Below, one piece after another: positions 1 to 8,694 of a stretch of 56,227 nucleotides of DNA. The position numbers and the translations under genes were made by a program. The stretch is from assembly GCA_964527315.1 (NCBI GenBank), contig CAZGOQ010000003.1:1-56227 (forward strand). The letters run 5' to 3'. Every line of letters begins with the position of its first letter. Within the stretch, counting starts at the first letter, position 1. This DNA is from HGM13006 sp964527315. Lineage in GTDB: Bacteria; Bacillota; Clostridia; Oscillospirales; Oscillospiraceae. The notes beneath the pieces were generated by a model. The model did no database searches, was not told where the DNA came from, and was given only the letters and a program-made list of their open reading frames with translations.

Positions 1-448
1 TCAAAAAGGGCGCCATAAGATTATCGAAGGGAATGATGTAAACAGCTACCGAAAACACATGCACAAACCAATACAGTAGGCCGTGCTCTGGAAACGGCCG
101 TTTACATAATGGCGAGGATGCGGGCGATCTGTGGACGGCTGGAAATGCGCTACCGTTACTCAAAGGATGTGGTCTACAACAACTTCCCCTGGCCTGCGCC
201 GACGGACGCGCAGAAAGCCAAAATTGAGCAGACCGCACAGGCCATTCTGGACGTTCGCGCCCTCTATCCCGACAGTTCCCTTGCCGACCTTTATGACGAG
301 GTGACGATGCCGCCGGAACTGCGGAAAGCCCACCAGGACAACGGACCGGGCCGTGATGCAGGCCTACGGGATGTCCACCAAGGGCACCACAGAAAGCACC
401 TGCGTGGCCGAATTGATGAAGATGTATCAGACCCGCACGGAGATGTGA
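1..448 (+). pseudogene. 3' remnant of MmeI-like class I DNA methyltransferase, frameshifted
   Basis: The readable frame from about 70 to 342 encodes the C-terminal part of an MmeI/type IIG-like DNA methyltransferase, recognised from its conserved YRYSKDVVYNNFPWP segment and the following LTMPPELRKAH-like segment (here VTMPPELRKAH). At 343 one extra G shifts the frame; reading on from 344 restores the expected tail through TGA at 446-448. Upstream of about 36 the frame has stops, so the 5' part is missing or decayed. Such methylases are common cargo of Clostridia integrative elements, so this is probably an element relic. The family assignment rests on remembered sequence patterns; the frameshift is seen directly. 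Confidence 0.6.
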
Positions 449-543
449 CAGCACGCATTGCGGCCTGCACAGGAAAACTGCGGTGACGTTTTGGCACCGG
501 GAAACCAGGCGTGGAACGAAGACGAATAGGAGGTCTGGAAATT

Positions 544-579
544 ATGAACCAAAAGCTGCAATTTGACGTGCGTGTTTAG
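544..579 (+). pseudogene. 11-codon ORF fragment after a strong ribosome site
   Basis: An AGGAGG site at about 528-533 precedes ATG 544, but the frame stops after 11 codons at TAG 577-579. This looks like the first codons of a gene that once followed the methylase and has been cut off. Nothing else is visible between 449 and 672 except the leader of the next gene. Confidence 0.25.
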
Positions 580-672
580 CCCAGTTTCATAATTGATGTG
601 TAAAAACAGGATCTGCTACTATACAAAAGAACACAGTTTGTGATAAAATGTTGAAAAAAGGAGGTCGTTGAT

Positions 673-2430
673 ATGCCCTTTGTAATTGAACAGTCCCTTT
701 GTTCGGCCTGTCACCAGTGCCGGGTAGAATGTCCTGTCCACGCCATTACCTTCCGGAACGCGAAGTATTGGATCGATCCGGGAAAATGCATTTCCTGCGG
801 GAAATGCGTAAAAGTCTGCCATAATGGCTGTATTTCCAATCCGGAAAAACCGGAGCCAAAGCCCTTCCCTCATGAGAAATTCACTAAGAACTGCGATGTC
901 TGCGTCATTGGCGCCGGCGCTGCCGGCATGGTGGCCGCAGCAAAGTGCTGCGACGAGGGACGTAAGGTCATCGTGCTGGAAAAGATGCACGAAGTAGGAG
1001 GGAGCGCCTGGTATGCCGCTGGATTCCGTATTCATTGGAGCAAATGGCACGAAGCCGCCGGAGCAAAGGATAAACGGGAAAAGGAATATGAAACATTCCT
1101 GAAAATGACCGAAAACCAAGTAGATCCCATGCTTTTAAAGCGGATGTTTGAAGCCAATGCGGACTTTGCCAACTGGATGATCGACGAGCACGATCTGGGC
1201 AGCGCCTATCGTCTGGTAAAAGGCCCCATGGGCCTTGGACTGGAGAGCATCTTTGAATGGGAGCGCGCCGGTACCCGCATTGATAAAATGATCGGACCCG
1301 GCGAAGGCGGCTGGTACATGACCACTCATCTGCGGGATGATCTGCTGAAAAAGGGCGGCGAGATATTGTATCAAACCCCTGCCAAACACCTGCTGACGGA
1401 TGAAAGCGGCAAGATCACTGGCGTTCTGGCCGAGGATGGCGGCGGCGAGGTGGAGATCTCCTGTAAAGCCGTTGTCGTGGCTTCCGGCGCATTTACCAGA
1501 AATAAAAAAATCATGGATAAAATGCAGCCCCTGTTCCATCAGGACGAAGGGAAAGAGCCTATCCATATTTTCACTGCCGCAGGCTGCACCGGCGACGGCA
1601 TCACCATGTGTGAAGAACTGGGCGCAGATGTTGATTATGTCAACCGCCGTGTGAACCTTTTTGGCCCCATGCGGCATCCATATCCTTGCGTCAGCCTGAA
1701 CATTGCATTGTGCGTCAGCGGATTTCTGGTAGGATCCAACGGACAGCTTTTCACTGCCGGGATGGAAAATCGGGAAGTCAGCCCGCTGACCAAAGATCCC
1801 AAATGGTACTGCTGGAAGATCGTAGACGATCCAATCGCTTCCGATGCGATTGCGGACGCTATGTCCCAGCCGGAGCAGTCACCCGGCATGAACCTGAAAA
1901 AGTTTATGGAACAATGGCGGGAGGTTTTGACCGAGGAAGAAATTTCCGGCGCAGTGGTCAGCGCTCCCACACTGGGAGCGCTGGCGGAGAAGCTGGGCTT
2001 TGATCCGGAGACGTTCAACAAACAGGTTGCCGACTACAATGAGCGGAGCGTACACGAAGCGCCAGCCATGAGCGGCCCGCCCCCTATGCTTGACGATGAG
2101 GACGAGGACGGCCCTGATCCGGAAGCTATGGCAAAAATGTTTGGCCCGCCAAGAAAAAAGCAGCCCATCGCAGTCGGCCCCTTCTATGCCATCAAGCTCA
2201 AGCTGTTCCATGAAAACGCCATCGGCGGTATGACCATTGACGAAAATGCTTCCGTGCTGAAGCAGGGTACACCGATCCCCGGCCTGTACGCCGCAGGCGA
2301 CACCACCAGAGGAATTATGATCTCCGGAGATGTGGGCGTCGGGTATATCGAGCGGGTATTCAGCGCGTTGACCCAAGCCTTCAACGAGGGATATATCGCT
2401 GGAGAAGAAGCGGCAAAGTATACGGCATAA
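673..2430 (+). CDS. FAD-dependent fumarate-reductase-type oxidoreductase with N-terminal 2x[4Fe-4S] ferredoxin domain
   Basis: This 585-residue protein begins with a dicluster ferredoxin module (CSACHQCRVECP near residue 10 and CISCGKCVKVC near 39), followed from about residue 76 by a Rossmann FAD motif GAGAAGMVAA and, near the C-terminus, the GLYAAGDTTRG segment typical of the FAD_binding_2/fumarate reductase flavoprotein family. No signal peptide or heme motif is seen, so it is likely cytoplasmic and fed electrons by ferredoxin. The family reduces activated C=C bonds in fumarate, urocanate, steroids and phenolic acids; substrate here is unknown. An acidic and proline-rich insertion lies near residue 475-500. 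ATG 673 follows AGGAGGTCGTTGAT. It stands apart from the Old Yellow Enzyme at 6139 but probably belongs to the same reduction island. Confidence 0.85.
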   Translation: MPFVIEQSLCSACHQCRVECPVHAITFRNAKYWIDPGKCISCGKCVKVCHNGCISNPEKPEPKPFPHEKFTKNCDVCVIGAGAAGMVAAAKCCDEGRKVIVLEKMHEVGGSAWYAAGFRIHWSKWHEAAGAKDKREKEYETFLKMTENQVDPMLLKRMFEANADFANWMIDEHDLGSAYRLVKGPMGLGLESIFEWERAGTRIDKMIGPGEGGWYMTTHLRDDLLKKGGEILYQTPAKHLLTDESGKITGVLAEDGGGEVEISCKAVVVASGAFTRNKKIMDKMQPLFHQDEGKEPIHIFTAAGCTGDGITMCEELGADVDYVNRRVNLFGPMRHPYPCVSLNIALCVSGFLVGSNGQLFTAGMENREVSPLTKDPKWYCWKIVDDPIASDAIADAMSQPEQSPGMNLKKFMEQWREVLTEEEISGAVVSAPTLGALAEKLGFDPETFNKQVADYNERSVHEAPAMSGPPPMLDDEDEDGPDPEAMAKMFGPPRKKQPIAVGPFYAIKLKLFHENAIGGMTIDENASVLKQGTPIPGLYAAGDTTRGIMISGDVGVGYIERVFSALTQAFNEGYIAGEEAAKYTA

Positions 2431-2600
2431 AATAAACCGCCGTGCGGGCCAAATGGCGTCGGGAGCAGAAGCAATCTCAGCTTGCACAGGCGGAAAAGAC
2501 CAGCTGCTGCCGAAAAGAAGCTGGCGAAAAGGGGAGAGCGCGCCGACCCGGAAGCCGAAACGCCGGGACACGGACATTTTGTCCTCTTGCAGTATCACAC

Positions 2601-2640
2601 AGCGGACAGCCTATTCACAGGCTGTCCGCTGAATTATTTT
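2601..2640 (+). terminator. intrinsic terminator candidate
   Basis: A perfect 11-bp stem (2601-2611 with 2620-2630), 8-base loop, then GAATTATTTT. The U-tract is weak. It lies about 170 bases past the flavoprotein stop. Confidence 0.5.
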
Positions 2641-2658
2641 GAAGGAAGGAATCTGAAT

Positions 2659-2853
2659 ATGGGAAATAAAGCCAACAGATTTACCAGGAAAACCGGGAGC
2701 ACGACGTATATCGTCAGCCTGAAGCAGTCCGAGACTGCCAGGAAAACGCCGGATGAAAAAATCTGTCATCCTATTGCCGGGGAAGTCATGGCGGAGGGCT
2801 TTGCCGAGAGCGACTGCCCCCGCAGCCGGATAAATAGAACAGCACGTTTATGA
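2659..2853 (+). CDS. TnpW-like transposon-encoded small protein, divergent or decayed
   Basis: A 64-residue product begins at ATG 2659 after GAAGGAAGGA. Residues 6-21 (RFTRKTGSTTYIVSLK) match the hallmark FTRKIGSTTYxVSV segment of TnpW, a small protein of unknown function coded in Clostridia conjugative transposons. The second half lacks the usual DKILRLIxNE ending, reading DEKICHPIAGE instead, so it may be degenerate. It marks mobile-element debris around the flavoprotein gene. Confidence 0.55.
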   Translation: MGNKANRFTRKTGSTTYIVSLKQSETARKTPDEKICHPIAGEVMAEGFAESDCPRSRINRTARL

Positions 2854-2904
2854 ATTATATTACAAAAAATTCACAGGAATCGGCCATTCTCCCGACCAGT
2901 GCTA

Positions 2905-2938
2905 TTGACATTTCAGAGAAATTTTTATAAAGTATAAT
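2905..2938 (+). promoter_or_regulatory. promoter for the AraC-type regulator
   Basis: TTGACA at 2905-2910 is followed by TAAAGT at 2928 (17-base spacer) and by TATAAT at 2933 (22-base spacer). The first is the better spaced -10. The regulator starts 36 bases downstream. Confidence 0.5.
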
Positions 2939-2973
2939 TCATACTAATTCACTATGATATGGGAGGTGCGGAT

Positions 2974-3939
2974 ATGATGGCCCTGCTTGCGCTCAGCACC
3001 CAGCCGGATACGGCGGCGCTGGGACGAATGATTCTGGAGCAAAATGAAGACTGTGAACTTGAAACGGCGGCAGATGGCTTTTCCGCACTGATCGCGCTGA
3101 TTCAGACCAGCTATGATCTGGTGATACTGGATACGGCGCTTCCTGTCATCCCCGGGCTGAATCTGCTGCGGTATCTTCGCATGGTAGGCCGGGAGCGGCC
3201 GGTGATTCTGGCGGGATACCAACCCACCTTTGCGCAGGCCAGACAGGGCATTTTAGGAAAAGCAGAGGATTTTTTGCCGCTGCCCATATCCGCTGCGGAC
3301 AGCTATGACCTGACACTCCCGCAAGATATTCCACCGGATCGTGTGGACGGGAACCGCACCCTGGAGATGGCTCTCCATATCTTTGACGTTGTGGCGGAGC
3401 GGCTACGGGAGAGCGGCGAAAGCAAGGCCGGACAATGCGCCAAGCTTGGAGTGCTGTACCACACATATCTTACCTATGCGTTCAACTATTTTCCATGGCT
3501 GAGAAATTATCTGAAGCTGGAGTCGTGGTGCTTTGATACAGCGCCTCGGCAGTCGGAGATATACCGGGTTCGGCTCGGCGAGTTGACGGATACCATCCGC
3601 AGGCTTTATCCGAAAACCGATAACCCCCTATTACAGGAGGTCCTGCAATATCTGCTGACCCATATTGACCAGCCTTTGCGGCAAAAGGATGTGGCGGCGC
3701 AGTTCTTTATCAGTCCGTCGTCCCTAAGCCTGCTGTTTACAGAGCATTCGGATCTGGTCTACAACAACTATATTTTCTCGCTGAAATTGGCCCGCGCGGC
3801 ATATTTGTTGCGTTATACGGATCGGAAAATCCAGGATATTTCCGCCCTTCTGGGTTATCAGGACAGTGGGTATTTCTCCCGGCAGTTTAAGAAGGCGTTT
3901 CTGCTTACGCCGTCGGCGTACCGCAGTACAAAACGCTGA
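2974..3939 (+). CDS. AraC-family regulator with degenerate receiver domain
   Basis: The 321-residue product has an N-terminal response-regulator-like domain (about 1-115; candidate phospho-acceptor D53 in VILDTALP) and a C-terminal AraC double helix-turn-helix (about 220-320, ending SGYFSRQFKKAFLLTPSAYR). The acidic pair normally found after the first receiver strand is missing, so canonical phosphorylation is doubtful. I chose ATG 2974 because GGGAGGTG at 2961-2968 sits just upstream; ATG 2959 would place that site inside the gene. No histidine kinase is adjacent. By position it is the likely regulator of the reductase or solute-binding genes on either side. Confidence 0.8.
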   Translation: MMALLALSTQPDTAALGRMILEQNEDCELETAADGFSALIALIQTSYDLVILDTALPVIPGLNLLRYLRMVGRERPVILAGYQPTFAQARQGILGKAEDFLPLPISAADSYDLTLPQDIPPDRVDGNRTLEMALHIFDVVAERLRESGESKAGQCAKLGVLYHTYLTYAFNYFPWLRNYLKLESWCFDTAPRQSEIYRVRLGELTDTIRRLYPKTDNPLLQEVLQYLLTHIDQPLRQKDVAAQFFISPSSLSLLFTEHSDLVYNNYIFSLKLARAAYLLRYTDRKIQDISALLGYQDSGYFSRQFKKAFLLTPSAYRSTKR

Positions 3940-3961
3940 GTTTCAAAATCCGCTATATACG

Positions 3962-3994
3962 CTCCGGACGCAAGCTGCGTCCGGAGTTCCTTTT
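3962..3994 (+). terminator. intrinsic terminator
   Basis: Ten-bp perfect stem (3962-3971 with 3977-3986), five-base loop, then TTCCTTTT. It ends the regulator transcript. Confidence 0.8.
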
Positions 3995-4055
3995 ATACAT
4001 ATCATATATGGAACCAAGATATCAAATGTATTAATTTTATTATGCTGACTTCATC

Positions 4056-4093
4056 TAATTCCTATATACAAGGTAGGAATTAACGACTATAAT
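4056..4093 (+). promoter_or_regulatory. promoter with overlapping 9-bp inverted repeat
   Basis: Arms TAATTCCTA (4056-4064) and TAGGAATTA (4074-4082) are perfect inverted repeats separated by 9 bases. They cover the -35 zone of a TATAAT at 4088-4093. This has the geometry of a repressor or AraC-type operator for the downstream small ORF and solute-binding gene. Confidence 0.5.
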
Positions 4094-4140
4094 AACGTCA
4101 ACCGCCAAAGGGCGAAGCAATCAGGAAAGGATGAGGCAAC

Positions 4141-4296
4141 ATGAAAAACACCATGCGAATGTACGATGACAACCGAAAGATGCGAATGTGTACAATATCT
4201 CGATGTATGTCCCGTATGGCGCGTGGAACGCCATCCTGCTTTTGCACACAAATCAAACAGCCCGATGGGCCTGACATATATTTGGAAAGGATATGA
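4141..4296 (+). CDS. Met/Cys/Arg-rich upstream small ORF (possible leader peptide)
   Basis: A 51-codon ORF starts at ATG 4141 after GGAAAGGATGAGG and stops at TGA 4294-4296, eight bases before the GTG of the solute-binding gene, so the two may be translationally coupled. Of its first 35 residues seven are Met (1, 5, 7, 14, 16, 23, 26) and four are Cys (17, 22, 33, 35); Arg is also frequent. A hairpin at 4216-4234 lies inside it, followed five bases later by a four-T tract. The composition parallels the metQ leader at 43558. It could be a regulatory leader peptide; no known family is recognised. Confidence 0.45.
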   Translation: MKNTMRMYDDNRKMRMCTISRCMSRMARGTPSCFCTQIKQPDGPDIYLERI

Positions 4297-4303
4297 TAAA
4301 ACC

Positions 4304-6010
4304 GTGAAACATAAAATCTTAGCCGCCCTGTTGGCCGCCTTGCTTCTGATTACCATATTTTCAGGCTGCGGCATAAACGACAACGCAGCCGGTTCTGCGC
4401 TATCTTCCGCCGGAGCCAGCACATCCGCAGCGCCCACGGAAGCAGAGAAGGCCAATACGGATACGCCGGACGAAGTTTCTGCCGAGTCTCCCGAGGAGAA
4501 CGGTGCCATTGTCTATCCTCTGGGAAATGGAGACGAAAAAATTACGCTTTGGACCTCCTTTTACAGCTTTTACGAAGACTACATTGACTCCTGGAACGAT
4601 GCCAACGCAATCCCCGCATTGACCGAGGCCACGGGCGTTGAACTGGAATATATCGAGGTCAGTTCCACCGTGGCCGATGAAAAGTTCAGCCTGATGATTG
4701 CCAGCGGCGACTGGCCGGATCTGCTTCCCATAGACAGATTTTACAGCGGCGGCGAGGCTGCGGCCTATCAGGACGGCGTGATTCTGGATCTGACAGACCT
4801 GCTGCCGAGTTACGCTCCGGATTATCTGGCGGCCCTGGAAAATACCAACAACGCCACCAAAGAGGCCGTTACAACAGAAGGAAAAAACCTTGAAATTTAT
4901 ACCCTGATGAACGCCAAATACAGCGATACGGGCCTGGTGATCCGGGCAGACTGGCTGCAAGACCTGAATGCCGATGTACCGCAGACACTGAATGAATTTA
5001 CAGATGTTCTGTATGCCATTCGGGAAGCCTATGACACAAAGTATACGTTTGATTTCCCCAAGACAGGCGAGACCTCCAGTTATTTTGCGGCGGCCTTTGA
5101 CACGCAGATTCCTCTGCTCACCGGCAACGCGGATATCAGTCCTTATTTGGACGGAGGAAGCGTCGTATCTGCGCTGACCTCTGATGGGTTCCGCAGTTAT
5201 GTGGAGTATGTGGCGAAGCTTTATGAGGATGGGATCATCCATCAGGATTTCTATTCCGACGATGCGGACAGTCCTACAAAAATGGGCCGCATCGGAGGCG
5301 GTCAGGGCGGCGTTTGGATCGCCCATGCAGACTATATGTTTGAAGGACTGAATTATACAGATGATCCTGCCTTTGACGTGACAGCGATTCCCAATCTCCG
5401 GGCGAACGCTGGCGATCCCTATGAATGGAGTGCAGAGGATAGCTATGCAAGATTCGGCATTGCAGTTTCGGCGGAAGCCGAGGATCCGGAACTGACGCTG
5501 AAATTTCTGAACTATTTTTATACCGAAGCGGGAGCCACGCTGGCCAACTACGGCGTTGAAGACGTGGCCTACACCCGGGACGAGGACGGAAATATTCAGT
5601 TTACCGAGTTGATCTTGAATAACGACCAGGGACTGGATCCGTTTGACGCAAATCTAGTTTATTCCGTCCCGGAGATCGTCAAGCTGGAGTACTCTGACAA
5701 AATGTGGAGCACCTACCGGGAGGAGGAAGTCGCGGCTATCCAGCTGTGGACGGAGACAGAGGGTGTCTCTGAGCATGCCATCCCCAGCGGAGCGGCCTTG
5801 ACGCCGGAGGAAGCTACCTCTGTTAAGAGTCAGACGGCAGACGTTTTGTCCCACTATGAGGAGACGGTGCTGAAATTTATCACCGGCAGCGCAGCGCTTG
5901 ATGACACAGCCTGGAGCGACTATGTAGACACGCTGATATCCTATGGCCTTGACAATGTGATCGCGGTCTATCAGAACGCCTACGACGAGTACATTGCCGG
6001 AACAAGATAA
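4304..6010 (+). CDS. extracellular solute-binding lipoprotein (ABC importer type, orphan)
   Basis: From GTG 4304 the product is 568 residues and opens with a lipoprotein signal (VKHKILAALLAALLL...FSGC, lipid-anchored Cys near residue 22), then a low-complexity Ser/Ala/Thr/Glu linker to about residue 55, then a large periplasmic-binding-protein fold of the family-1 type (SGDWPDLLP, GLVIRADWL and similar blocks). ATG 4265 is an in-frame alternative that would add 13 residues before the signal. No permease or ATPase genes are adjacent, so it either serves a distant transporter or acts as a sensor. The substrate cannot be told from sequence; its neighbours suggest the molecule reduced by the flanking flavoenzymes. 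Confidence 0.75.
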   Translation: MKHKILAALLAALLLITIFSGCGINDNAAGSALSSAGASTSAAPTEAEKANTDTPDEVSAESPEENGAIVYPLGNGDEKITLWTSFYSFYEDYIDSWNDANAIPALTEATGVELEYIEVSSTVADEKFSLMIASGDWPDLLPIDRFYSGGEAAAYQDGVILDLTDLLPSYAPDYLAALENTNNATKEAVTTEGKNLEIYTLMNAKYSDTGLVIRADWLQDLNADVPQTLNEFTDVLYAIREAYDTKYTFDFPKTGETSSYFAAAFDTQIPLLTGNADISPYLDGGSVVSALTSDGFRSYVEYVAKLYEDGIIHQDFYSDDADSPTKMGRIGGGQGGVWIAHADYMFEGLNYTDDPAFDVTAIPNLRANAGDPYEWSAEDSYARFGIAVSAEAEDPELTLKFLNYFYTEAGATLANYGVEDVAYTRDEDGNIQFTELILNNDQGLDPFDANLVYSVPEIVKLEYSDKMWSTYREEEVAAIQLWTETEGVSEHAIPSGAALTPEEATSVKSQTADVLSHYEETVLKFITGSAALDDTAWSDYVDTLISYGLDNVIAVYQNAYDEYIAGTR

Positions 6011-6138
6011 TAGCTTACAGATCCCACTTTCTGGTTTTCTTCCATACACGGCGGATCGCCGGAGGCATACAGCTTCCGGCGGTTTGCCCACAGCAGATTT
6101 TGCCGGTTTGTCATTTCGATTATTTTAGGAGGTTTATT

Positions 6139-8169
6139 ATGCCGAAATACAGTCATCTTCTGGCCCCGTTCAGAATCGGGGATACGATCATCAAAAACCG
6201 TATGCTGGCGTCCTATTGTCTGCCAGACTTCATGCAGGGGCCGGAGCCCTATCCATCGGAAAACTACAATGCCTTTTTCGCAAACTTTGCCCGCAATGGA
6301 GCCGGGATCGTAGACGCTTGCCGCTGGGATGAATATCCCAACCAGCGCAACGGAGATTTGAAATCCTCTCATACCCATATGCCTGCCTTTGACCTGACAA
6401 ATCCGGCGACCTTGAATTATATCAGCGAACTGGCGGAAGAGGTACATCTTTATGGCTCCAAAATACTGATCGGTCTCAGCCCGTCTATCGTGCTCATGCC
6501 GCATCGGATGGAGAACAAAGAGGACATGATGACCCTGGGGAAAAATGGCCTGTGGCTGCGGGAGGACGCGACAGAGGAGGAAATCGAGACACTGCTGGAA
6601 CGCTATGTAGAGCAGGTGCAGTTGTATGTGGACTGCGGTTTTGACGGGGTCTCTGACAGAATTGACGCATGCCTGTGCCCCTTCGGCAGCGATGGCAGCG
6701 CGGAACGGGGAAAGAGCGTGGAATTCCGCACCCGGTTTGAACTGTTGGCGTTCCAGCGTCTGAAGGAGCGGTTTGGCCCCGGCTTTATCATTGAGGGCGT
6801 CATGTCCGGCGAGATGCCCTATGGTTATACCGGAGCGTCCAATGTGGGATATTCTTTGGAGGAATTTATTGAATTTTGCAGACTGGCCGATGGAATCCTT
6901 GATATTATGCAGGTCAGGAACAAGGATATGATTGCGGTTCATCCCACGGGCTTTACGTTCCAAAAGGGGCAGCATGATTGCCTGACATATATTCAGGCGA
7001 TGAAAGACGCCGGGATCGGGGTCAAAGCGCTGGCAATTGGCGGCTTCCAGGATCCGGAGGAAATGGATCGGCTGATTGCGGAGGGCAAGTGCGATATGAT
7101 CGGCATGGCCAGAGCCTTTATGGCGGATTACGATTATGCCAGAAAACTCGAAGAGGGCCGGGGCGAGGACATTCGCCCGTGCATTTGGTGCAACAGCTGC
7201 CATGGGCCTACCTTTGACGACGGCAGACACGGTCCCTGGGTCAACCGCTGTACCGTGAATCCGGAGTTGGGGTTTGAGGCTCGGCTGGGACGTTTGATTC
7301 AAAAATCGGAAAAACAGAAAAAAGTGGCAGTAATCGGCGGCGGGACTGCGGGCTTGCAGGCGGCGGTCACGGCGGCGGAACGCGGTCACAGTGTGACGCT
7401 GTATGAGGCAACAGACTACTTGGGTGGGCAACTGCTTCATGCGGAGAGTTTCTCTTTCAAATGGCCTCTTCGCGACTTCAAAAATTGGCAGGTCCGTCAA
7501 GCGGAAAAACTGGGTGTGGAGATCCGTTTGAATACCAAAGCCACACCGGAGATGATCTCCAGGGGCGGATATGATGTGGTGATCGCGGCCATGGGTGCGA
7601 TTCCGGTCTTTCCCTCAAATATTGACGGACTGCGTCAGGAGGACGGTACCATTAAGCCGGAGTACCTGCATTCCCATGGCGTATTTGGAAAGGAGGCAGA
7701 GTTGGGCAGGCACGTTGTGATCGTTGGTGGCAGCGAGACAGGGATCGAAACGGCTCTGTATCTGCTGGAAAACGGTCATGATGTGACGATCCTGACCAGG
7801 CGGATGAAGATCGGAACGGACTGTTCCAAGTCCCACTATATCACAAAGACCTGGATGGACACCCGCCGCGGTGACGGCCGCGCGGACGAATCGCCGGAAT
7901 GGACCAAGTATGATAATCTCAAAAGCATTCTCCAGGCGACAACGACCCGTGTGGAAGGGAATACGGTCTATTATGTAGACGCGGACGGCGAAGAACAAAC
8001 GGTTTCCGGCGACAGCATTGTGATCAATGGCGGGGTTCGACCCTTGCAGGACGAGGCACTGAGCTTTTACGGCTGTGCGGAGAAGCTGTTTATCATCGGT
8101 GATGCAAACGGCGTTGGCAATGTGCAAAAGTGTATCCGGGAGGGTTGGTCCAGGGCATCAGAGATCTGA
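6139..8169 (+). CDS. NADH:flavin oxidoreductase, 2,4-dienoyl-CoA reductase/BaiCD-like
   Basis: The 676-residue protein has an Old Yellow Enzyme FMN TIM barrel (about 1-365), a 4Fe-4S Cys cluster (CIWCNSCHG and a fourth Cys in NRCTVNP, near residues 350-380), and FAD plus NAD(P) Rossmann domains (GGGTAGLQAA near 400, GGSETGIETA near 535). This is the architecture of 2,4-dienoyl-CoA reductase, trimethylamine dehydrogenase and the bile-acid enzymes BaiCD/BaiH. It is predicted to reduce an enone or dienoate with NADH through Fe-S and flavins in the cytoplasm. ATG 6139 follows TTTTAGGAGGTTTATT. The substrate is unknown; the upstream solute-binding protein and AraC regulator suggest inducible uptake and reduction of an external compound. 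Confidence 0.85.
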   Translation: MPKYSHLLAPFRIGDTIIKNRMLASYCLPDFMQGPEPYPSENYNAFFANFARNGAGIVDACRWDEYPNQRNGDLKSSHTHMPAFDLTNPATLNYISELAEEVHLYGSKILIGLSPSIVLMPHRMENKEDMMTLGKNGLWLREDATEEEIETLLERYVEQVQLYVDCGFDGVSDRIDACLCPFGSDGSAERGKSVEFRTRFELLAFQRLKERFGPGFIIEGVMSGEMPYGYTGASNVGYSLEEFIEFCRLADGILDIMQVRNKDMIAVHPTGFTFQKGQHDCLTYIQAMKDAGIGVKALAIGGFQDPEEMDRLIAEGKCDMIGMARAFMADYDYARKLEEGRGEDIRPCIWCNSCHGPTFDDGRHGPWVNRCTVNPELGFEARLGRLIQKSEKQKKVAVIGGGTAGLQAAVTAAERGHSVTLYEATDYLGGQLLHAESFSFKWPLRDFKNWQVRQAEKLGVEIRLNTKATPEMISRGGYDVVIAAMGAIPVFPSNIDGLRQEDGTIKPEYLHSHGVFGKEAELGRHVVIVGGSETGIETALYLLENGHDVTILTRRMKIGTDCSKSHYITKTWMDTRRGDGRADESPEWTKYDNLKSILQATTTRVEGNTVYYVDADGEEQTVSGDSIVINGGVRPLQDEALSFYGCAEKLFIIGDANGVGNVQKCIREGWSRASEI

Positions 8170-8694
8170 CGGTCGCGATGCCGGATCGAGCCCTGGGGGG
8201 GCAGACGCAGGATTGGAAGAGCGAAAAAGCACAGGGACGGCGGCGTTTTGTTGGTGCGGCTCCTGCCGCTATGTAACGCGTTTGGCCTTTGAAGTGCAGG
8301 CTTCAAGCCGTTTTCTGGCGGCCAAAATCCGTATGGTAATACAAATCCCTGAATTGTCTGGAACCCACAAAAGAATCGTTAGATCAGTCTGTCCGTTCAG
8401 CGTCCGAAAGTGACAACGCAAGTTGCTTCAGGAAGGCCTCAACCTGAGCGGTGTCACATATCCGGAGTATGGGCTTACGCTGCAGTTGATTGTGGTACAT
8501 TCAGCCCATACGTGTATGATGCTTATAAGCATTCCGCATATAGGATCGGATCCATAACTGTTTCCTAACGCCGTTCAAAAAATAACGTCAAGAAAAAAGG
8601 AATCCCCGAAGAGCAGAAAACCATGTCTGCCTTTGAGGGATTCCGTTTTGTTTCTGTGTAACGCCGGGTTTTGCGGAACCAGTGGAAGTGATGG
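8170..8694. other. gene-poor interval with inverted repeats
   Basis: I see no convincing gene here. A 9-bp inverted repeat (8467-8475 with 8503-8511) without a U-tract lies in the middle, and the right end carries the terminator of the leftward SLH gene. Short open frames crossing the flavoenzyme stop have no ribosome site. Confidence 0.4.
8592..8645 (-). terminator. terminator of the transglutaminase/SLH gene
   Basis: Outer 8-bp stem 8599-8606 with 8637-8644 plus an inner 5-bp stem; on the minus strand it is followed by a run of six T (A 8593-8598). The other side has TTTT, so it may work both ways. Confidence 0.65.

Noticed and set aside
8075..8413. Plus-strand frame overlapping the flavoenzyme end as a gene
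   Set aside because: It lacks a ribosome site and any known domain, and the flavoenzyme in the other frame reaches its normal family end.
8467..8511. 9-bp inverted repeat as terminator of the flavoenzyme gene
   Set aside because: The loop is 27 bases and no T run follows; it lies 300 bases past the stop, so a specific role is not supported.
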